A DNA stretch of 64,000 bases from Ridgeia piscesae. Taxonomy: Eukaryota > Annelida > Polychaeta > Sabellida > Siboglinidae. Below are positions 56,701 to 64,000 of the stretch, one piece after another (within the stretch, counting starts at the first letter, position 1; each line of letters begins with the position of its first letter). A program made the translations under genes and the position numbers. The stretch lies in assembly GCA_025642075.2 (NCBI GenBank), contig JAODUO010000879.1:177501-241500 (forward strand). Direction: 5' to 3'. The notes below the pieces were generated by a model, which did not search any database, had not been told where the DNA came from, and saw only the letters and a program-made list of their open reading frames with translations.

Positions 56701-57605
56701 TCTATCATGTTAATGTCCATCTGATGAGTGGACACCTGCTATGTCGGGACACTATCTCAATGTACAAACTGTTCTATCATGTTAATGTCCCTCTGATGAG
56801 TGGACACCTGCTATGTCGGGACACTATCTCAATGTACAAACTGTTCTACCATGTTAATGTCCCTCTGATGAGTGGACACCTGCTATGTCGGGACACTATC
56901 TCAATGTACAAACTGTTCTATCATGTTAATGTCCCTCTGATGAGTGGACACCCGCTATGTCGGGACACTATCTCAATGTACAAACTGTTCTACCATGTCA
57001 ATGTCCCTCTGATGAGTGGACACCCGCTATGTCGGGACACTATCTCAATGTACAAACTGTTCTACCATGTCAATGTCCCTCTGATGAGTGGACACCCGCT
57101 ATGTCGGGACACTATCTCAATGTACAAACTGTTCTATCATGTTAATGTCCCTCTGATGAGTGGACACCTGCTATGTCGGGACACTATCTCAATGTACAAA
57201 CTGTTCTATCATGTTAATGTCCCTCTGATGAGTGGACACCCGCTATGTCGGGACACTATCTCAATGTACAAACTGTTCTACCATGTTAATGTCCATCTGA
57301 TGAGTGGACACCCGCTATGTCGGGACACTATCTCAATGTACGAACTGTTCTATCATGTTAATGTCCCTCTGATGAGGGGACACCCGCTATGTCGGGACAC
57401 TATCTCAATGTACAAACTGTTCTACCATGTTAATGTCCATCTGATGAGTGGACACCTGCTATGTCGGGACACTATCTCAATGTACGAACTGTTCTATCAT
57501 GTTAATGTCCATCTGATGAGTGGACACCCGCTATGTCGGGACACTATCTCAATGTACGAACTGTTCTATCATGTCAATGTCCGTTTGATGAGGGGACACC
57601 TGGTG
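53790..57605. repeat. 72-bp minisatellite, about 53 copies
   Basis: The unit CCCTCTGATGAGTGGACACC plus CGCTATGTCGGGACACTATCTCAATGTACAAACTGTTCTATCATGTTAATGT. Variants (ACAAAC/ACGAAC, CCCGC/CCTGC, CCCTC/CCATC) form blocks. The period is 24 codons, giving one spurious plus-strand frame of nearly 1,290 codons. Confidence 0.98.
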
Positions 57606-57726
57606 GATGTGGACAGCGGACAAGATACTTTGCTAAGGCAGATATCAAGCATTAATTAAAAAAAATCGGTCGAAATATTTTATTTACAAAATGGCGGTGG
57701 ACAGAGCAGCAAATCTCCATTTTCGA

Positions 57727-58512
57727 TGAACCAAACACAAACAAATTCTACCTAATTTCCCAACTGGGTGTGGATAATTGGTATTATTTATGGCTGGCTA
57801 TTGTCTTGCATGTTTTCCATGTCACAGCACAAATGAAATGCCTGTTAACTAATTGCAATCTAGTCTGAGGCTGAGCTAAAGCTCACAGACACCAGTGGAG
57901 CTGACAACAAACTGAACAATGCCCTGAATTTGAGTTATTTAAATCACTTCTTACTTTGATGACTGAGCATTGAAAACAGTCTAATAAATACCTAGGTGCA
58001 ATGCATACCCCTTGCCCCTTGCCTGTCATTGACATTGTTTATAAGTTTTATTGGAGCTCCCGCAAACAGCTTCGGTACCCTATTATCGCCCATCGTATAC
58101 GTTCCAGTTTTGTAGAATGAAGTGCAATCCGTTCACATCTATACAAATAATGTCCATCCATACATCTATACTACATGTGCATGTTTTTAAATGTATGTAC
58201 TTGTTTGCTAAGGATTATTATTTGAGTATATTAGACATGTAAATGAAAAACATATTTAACAACAAAAAATAAATACCATGTTCAAGTTTTACATGTAAAG
58301 ATTATGTTAGTTGTGTAACAAAATATCATAATAGATGCTGCTGCTTTTCATGCAAGGTATTCTTTGCAACGTATGATCAGAAGTTGAACAAATATGCTAA
58401 TTTTATACTTAGAACACAAATTACTGAGCATTATGTATTGACCTATAACCATGTCTTCTTTTTTAAAACAACAACCTACCATACATTTTTATATGAGATT
58501 AACAGGTAAATG
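57727..58512. mobile_element. Repeat core (copy 2), homologous to 19.93-20.79 kb
   Basis: Collinear with the core that splits the 35-bp array, with substitutions and small gaps throughout. Here too a tandem array lies on its left and a single unit of the same type on its right. Confidence 0.8.
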
Positions 58513-58699
58513 TCTTTTTCCTTTTTTTGTAACATTATCATATTTATGGTAAAAAAACTCCTCTGTGATAAATGGTGCGCATACTTAGCGTCTAGAGCCA
58601 CACACAGCGACTCAAAAATTCTGTCCCTCCGATGAGGGGACACCTGCAATGTAGGGACACTTTTGCTTGGATACAAGAGTGTCCACTGGACTACTGTAT

Positions 58700-59713
58700 A
58701 CTTATTCAGCACTCAGTTGTAATAAATTTGTAAAAGAAATAAGTGATACCTCATTAGGTTTGCACTTTGCAGCTTTGATTTCCATATTCCATTTAGGTTT
58801 ATATGTAGAATGTTGCCAACTATCACAACTTCAGATGGGTCTTTGCTATGCCTGAAACTGAAACGGGGAGGGGATACTTTGACAGGATCCTTTAGCTCTC
58901 AGATGTATTGTTGTCTATATATTCTAGAACAGCCCGATGGTCCTAAGATGTATAAATTATAATCAACTACATTTTATTATAATTTTTAAACAAATAATGT
59001 TCAGCTTTCAGGAATTTTTTTTTAAACCTGAGTCATTGAGACATTTGCCCAATCAGTATCAGTTATTTTATCTGTAATGCTTGCATCAATAATGAATTAG
59101 ATTTATAAATGATAGATTACATGATCATTATTCACACACAGTGAACCGTTAAAGAAGAAATTACCAACAAATTTATAATTTATTCTGGCTTTATTACAAA
59201 CAGGTCAATCATTGCTAAATTAAAGTCAAACTTCAAGAAAGGTGAACACATAATTTGTGGCAGGGCTTTATGCAGGATCAAATTATTGCCAGTCACACAT
59301 GTTTTGGTGGACACATGGATGTTAACTGTTAAGCCAGTTTACAAACTATAAATGTGTCTGATGACCTGAAATGGACTACAAACACACGAGACACCATTCA
59401 CACACACTTCTAAGGCATAACTGACAATATCTATGGTTTTGGAAGACTTTTTTCCTTCATTTTTTTCCACCCATATTTCTACCCGTCCACATGGCTACAG
59501 GCCAGTGTTCACCTAGCTGTTTAACTTTACCGCTGCTGGCCAAATGAGCCAGTCAGATAATTTTAGCATGTATCTAAATGTATAATAGGCTTTAAACATG
59601 ATCCACAACCAAATTGAAAACACAAACTCTTCCAACAGCTAAATTAAGCACTAAATGTAAAAAAATTGACAAAAACAAATATAAATACAAAAGAAATCTA
59701 AAGCTGTTCAGAC
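58700..59713. other. No recognised features
   Basis: AT-rich sequence upstream of the L3MBTL gene. No exon or promoter could be supported. Confidence 0.4.
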
Positions 59714-62151
59714 AATTGTGACCCAGCACAGCAAAATCAGGAATAAGTCGGGATTGCCGAACCTGGCAAATCAGCTTCAAAGTGCGCGAATGGGTATTTT
59801 TGGATGGAAAGGTCGATTTTCAGATATAGGTGAATTTAGTTAATGTAGTTATCGTAGATTACTATTATGCTGTTGTAACATCATAAAACGAGTTATAACA
59901 TTGCTAAAAAGAGATATTTGGAACAGCTATGTCGATCTCAGTGAGCATGAAGAACGAAAAATGTGCTTCATTCAGATGCATCGTGTCCGCCGTACATCTT
60001 GCCTACCCCCGCCATATTGGTATCGTTTTGAAGCTGAACTATTATGGGATGTATTCCCATGCGCGAAATTTGTCACATGTCAGTATAAAGCCAATTAAAA
60101 TGCTTGAAAACGGGGCTAAAACGTAAACAAGAGCACGTTGGCGAAATCACGTGATATAATGCGCCCCGCTGATTGGCGGCTGACCTTTAAACCCACAAGA
60201 AACCATGTTTGTTTTGCTTCGACATCGGGTGCACCGGACATCGTTTTTGCATAAAATCTGCGAATTCTAATTTATTATTAAGTTGTCAGTGCCGTAGTTT
60301 TAGTTGTTAGTTACATAGGTTTTAACCTGTGCAGTGATAGGCTCAACAACAGTATGGATGTTGCACAGCAGCGTGACATAGACATCGATCGACCTAGGCC
60401 TAGCGCTCAGCGATGGCCGCGGTGGCAAAATCTGCGCGGAGTGTTTGACAACGAATCTTTGACACAACTATTGGGTGCGTATCGGATGGGGAGTTTACTG
60501 GATTCGTATGTGTCAGACAACAACAGTGAATCAGGGAGTGTCGTTTTGGCGCTGAGTGCAAAAGTGGCGAGGAAGACTAATACCAAGTGACAGCTGACAT
60601 TGACAGCTTTGATCATGCATTGCAACGCCAACGCTGCTGAAAATGTACTCGTAGATTTATACCAAGAACTTGAACACGTTCGTAGATTCATCTGCGGTTG
60701 CAGGTGTTTTATGCTAGACCTTGCTGTCAACAATTCATGGATTGGCAAAAATATTTGACAGCCCGAACGAATGCAAAGGAGATGACAGCCAGACTGAGGG
60801 TAAGTTATACTAGCTCTATTGACTGTTTTGCTGTGGTGGCAGGCTCAGCCTCACTCATTGTCACATTGAGCTCTCTAACAATGACATGCCATGACTCACA
60901 TAAACCCGTGGCTTTGCTGTGACTGTGAGAGTATCAATGTCACTGGTAATGTACTAGTACGGTAATATACTAGTACCATAATTCATTTAGAATTATGTTG
61001 TTCACTTATTTATACCTGCTTGTTATTATCGTAGATCTTCATGAAATTAATGATCACATTTATTAGGTAGAATATTTTTTATTATTAGGGGAGGGGAGTA
61101 ATGTTTTGTAACAGGTAAGAAAGAAAACATTTTTATTTACTGATGTTAACGAATGGGATGGAAGGTTTATAATATTCAGAGCTGACTCTAAATGATCCAA
61201 GGTATTCGTCAATTATGCTGTTAGCCTGCTTATTTACCTAGCTGCTGGGCTCACTATGTATATGTCATCTGATTTAAAGATCAACTATCCATATCTCCAG
61301 TTTGAAATAATTGACAGTCATTACATAAACTTTTGCAGGATTAAATGTTTTGTATATAGGAAGTTAAGACCATTATGTTTGTTTTGTATCAGGTTTACGT
61401 CTGAAGAACCCAGTGTCGTGTTCGCCAGGAAGCAGCCATCCGATGACAAACAGCGGTTCGATTTGCAGCACAGGCGAGGAGTCTACCCACCTGCTGCTCT
61501 ACCTATAGAACCATCACCCCCATGCCTCAACATCCACCAATAGTGTTTGTTTTACAAGATCAATGAAGTCTGCGGACATCAACTGTCCAGAGCAAAGCCG
61601 ACACATCCGAAGCCGCACCAGTCCACTGCTGCAACAGTCTTCCCATCACGTGAAGTGGCTGCTGCCATTGGCACATCAAAAAATGACAAAAGAAGCAGTG
61701 ACTGTGTCCAAGTGTGTCGTGCTGTGTCAGAAACAGACAGAACACATGGCTAGATTCTGTAAACATTTTACTGTCGATTTCCGATTTGGTGCAGAATGTT
61801 CAAAAGGGATATCTCTGGAACTATAAGAGCTGCAAAGGTGAAATTTCACCACACTGTGCACATTGATGTGGTCTACAACTGTGCCAAATTTCACATTCCT
61901 GTGAGCTGTCTTCATGTTGCAAATGTATTAAAATACTTCATTAAACTTTAAAGCTGTTTTTCTCAGAATCGGTTTTCAGAAAATGACTTGGGACACCTTC
62001 TCTTTATAAAACAATAACTTGGCGACCAATACAGCTAGACATTTGTGTTTGGTACCATTGGAAAGCCCATAAATTTACCTTTCACATGGTACCTTTAACT
62101 CAAAAAGTGATTTTCCTACTTATTCCTGATATTGCTGTGCTGGGTCACAAT
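59714..62151. mobile_element. DNA transposon with terminal inverted repeats of about 36 bp
   Basis: The left end AATTGTGACCCAGCACAGCA plus AAATCAGGAATAAGT is matched by the inverse of 62,115-62,151, with two or three differences. The right end is followed by TTAA-like sequence. Inside, 60,160-60,260 has CACGTG and an inverted CCAAT box ahead of an ATG at 60,354. Transposase-like debris lies at 60,600-60,800 in more than one frame (CGCRC, then RPCCQQF). No intact transposase remains. Superfamily is uncertain. Confidence 0.65.
60354..60800 (+). pseudogene. Broken ORF inside the inverted-repeat transposon
   Basis: ATG at 60,354 opens a 78-codon frame that stops at 60,590. A neighbouring frame reads ENVLVDLYQELEHVRRFICG and GCRC, and another continues RPCCQQFMDWQKYLTARTNA. 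The C-x-C...PC spacing looks like a zinc-binding start of a transposase-type protein, split by frame changes or an unseen intron. I do not recognise the family with confidence. Confidence 0.3.
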
Positions 62152-64000
62152 TAAACAAATGAACTGGAGCGTGGTGGGCAAACAGATGGTAAATGGATAG
62201 AACTGCTATATCAGATTGGAAGCTCAAGTGCACATCTCATGCCACCTGCTTTAGTAATCCACAAGTCTATTTAAAGAAGACATCTGGCATACTTACAAAA
62301 TCGCTCTAGCTAGCTGTTGCTATCAGTGAAATGTTTTGCAACTACAACTTATGTTCAACATTACTGTTAACAGATGATTATGCACTTTATAGTACAGCAA
62401 AAACAATATAAATACAATGTGTAAACAAATATGTACCTATTTCCAGCAACCATGGTTGATGTTACCTATTTTGGCTTGCTTGACTTTGTTAGAAGAGCCA
62501 ATTGCAAACATGCAGCTTACCCAGTTAAAAGTGCATGACCTAGAGGCCATTTCAAACTCGTATGAGGCGATGACACCGCTCATACATACGTCTAAACTGG
62601 GTCAACTGTAGTGAATAGATCTGGCGTAGATAATACGTCAACACACCCACTTATCACGACACATTTCACAGAAGCAGAATAAAAACCTAACATCCCACGT
62701 GGTGACGACAGTGTATTTATATCCTGACCACCGTTCATCTAAATGCTATATTCATGAACGTTATTGTATGAACGTGTTGTTGTACTGCATTGGTCATAAA
62801 TGTAATTTGTTGCCTTGTAGGTCTATAATTAGTTTACATTGTTAATCCTGTATTATTAATTTAAAGTTATTATACATGTTTTATTATGTGCATTATGTGC
62901 AGGGTTCAATCTAGGATCTTGGCCAAGTGGGCCAATGGCCCATCTAGATTGTAGAAAGTGGCCATTTTGGACAATGCAACATGTACCGAATGTACAACAT
63001 TCAAATTCTGGACCATTTTAATTACGAGTATAGGTGAATTATTACTAGACATCTATTAGATTATTTAGTGATGAAGCCCGTGACATGAACCAAGTTTGTA
63101 TTACCTAATTTAATTACCTTAGAAATTTATAATATCATCACTATGTGTATTCTTTATTTTCAGCAGCCATACATTACTTGTATCGGCGCAACTGAAGCAC
63201 CACTGACATGACAATTTCGGTGTGCATTTTAGCTAAATTGTGGATGAAAAGTTCACCAAATAAATAAATTCATTTGAAAACATTACACGATTGTTAACAA
63301 TATTATGCTGTCATCCTAGTGATTTTATATATGCATTATTTAATGCGGAGTGAACAACGTATAGGCTGCTTGACTGGTGATGATGTTGAAGTTTTGAATC
63401 AGAACAAGCTAGGTTCCAACAGCAGCCGCCGTGGTAATGCTACGCTTACAATTCAACTCATCGTAACTTTTGTTTCCCTGGTGGCATCGCTTTCGTGCAA
63501 CATTTGCAAATATCTTCTGTAGTGCAGGTTTTTAATTTGCTGCGACCAATGTTGGTGAAATGTGCACCAATGGCTGTTCACAGCCATTGGTGCAAAATTG
63601 TTGGTGCATATACTGATATATTATTTTTAGTATAACATTTCCAAAATATATAGCCAAGTTTTGTGATCTAGTTTGGCATGCACGTTACACTTTAGACACC
63701 TTGTTCGCGAGCGCGCTGCTTCCCAGTTGGCGCTAGCAGACGGCAGACAATTTAGGCCTAAAAGATCAACACAGAATAATAAGTTTAATAATTATTACTG
63801 GTCTTCGTACGCAACAGATTCCACTGTATGCGTTTGCAGAATAGTGCCACAGGACACATTTCTGAACAATAAAAAATATGTTAATATATTTTCATATAAA
63901 AATATATTATTTTTCGCAAGGGTGCGTTGACTCAATCTGTGTGTCAACTGCTATATTTACACACCCGAAGTGCGCATTCAAGCAATTTGGGTGGCACAAT
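62152..64000. other. No recognised gene; one perfect hairpin at 63,563-63,594
   Basis: TGCACCAATGGCTG at 63,563-63,576 and its exact inverse at 63,581-63,594 enclose the loop TTCA. Otherwise the sequence is AT-rich with small unsupported frames. Confidence 0.5.

Larger units (their letters stand above)
53766..58696. mobile_element. TA-flanked DNA-transposon-like element swollen by a 72-bp array
   Basis: The ends are TA-CAGTAGTCC (from 53,764) and GGACTACTG-TA (to 58,698), short inverted repeats flanked by TA as in Tc1/mariner-pogo elements. The subterminal sequence GTCCCTC..GATGAG..GGACACC occurs at the left end, throughout the array, and once more near the right end (58,621-58,663). No transposase is visible. 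The inverted repeat is only 9 bp plus TA, so the boundary is tentative. Confidence 0.5.

Noticed and set aside
53796..57659. Plus-strand open frame of 1,287 codons with a 24-residue repeat
   Set aside because: The 72-bp unit is a multiple of three with no stop in this frame. There is no promoter, splice context or codon bias, and it lies within a transposon-like array.
58740..58860. Candidate upstream L3MBTL exon (acceptor TTTCAG and donor GAG|GTATCA on the minus strand)
   Set aside because: It could only be 5' UTR because a stop precedes the junction in the needed frame. The splice signals are ordinary and nothing else supports it.

Overview
The window is eukaryotic and metazoan. It shows split genes with GT-AG introns, LINE and DNA-transposon copies, and at least a dozen different minisatellite arrays filling introns. 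A basal chordate such as amphioxus is my best guess. The main gene combines features that I recall as divided between the vertebrate L3MBTL1 and L3MBTL3 paralogues, tandem repeats that span exon-intron junctions have been described in amphioxus (from memory), and the CR1-like LINE carries a 2A-like motif of a kind known from amphioxus, sea urchin and molluscs. A mollusc is not excluded.

Layout. 1-2.5 kb: microsatellites, a candidate plus-strand promoter, and a small minus-strand gene for a secreted thrombospondin-type-1 (TSR) protein whose exon-1 splice donor lies in a 27-bp minisatellite. 2.8-13.9 kb: no convincing gene; it holds minisatellites, foldback and MITE-like repeats, decayed LINE fragments, and (TA)n and (CT)n tracts. 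15.1-53.5 kb: one large minus-strand gene, an L3MBTL1/3-type chromatin reader. I could place 17 coding exons with consistent splice sites and phases (predicted 1,825 residues). In order they encode a long Ser/Thr/Ala-rich N-terminus, an FCS zinc finger, three MBT repeats, two MyT1-type C2HC zinc fingers and a SAM domain.

The introns of this gene hold a full-length LINE with an intact 1,112-codon ORF, a 5'-truncated copy of about 99% identity, a hAT-like element, a tRNA-type SINE and roughly 16 kb of minisatellites. 53.8-58.7 kb: a TA-flanked element expanded by a 72-bp array. It carries a core of about 0.8 kb that recurs at 19.9-20.8 kb, also between arrays. 59.7-62.2 kb: a second element with terminal inverted repeats, containing transposase-like debris. 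62.2-64 kb: nothing recognised apart from one perfect hairpin.

The most striking pattern is that several minisatellites were apparently seeded at splice junctions. At the MBT2 exon, the SAM exon and the TSR signal-peptide exon, the repeat unit includes the splice site itself plus the neighbouring exon bases, so decoy acceptors or donors are arrayed next to the real one. In the TSR gene the decoys are in frame.
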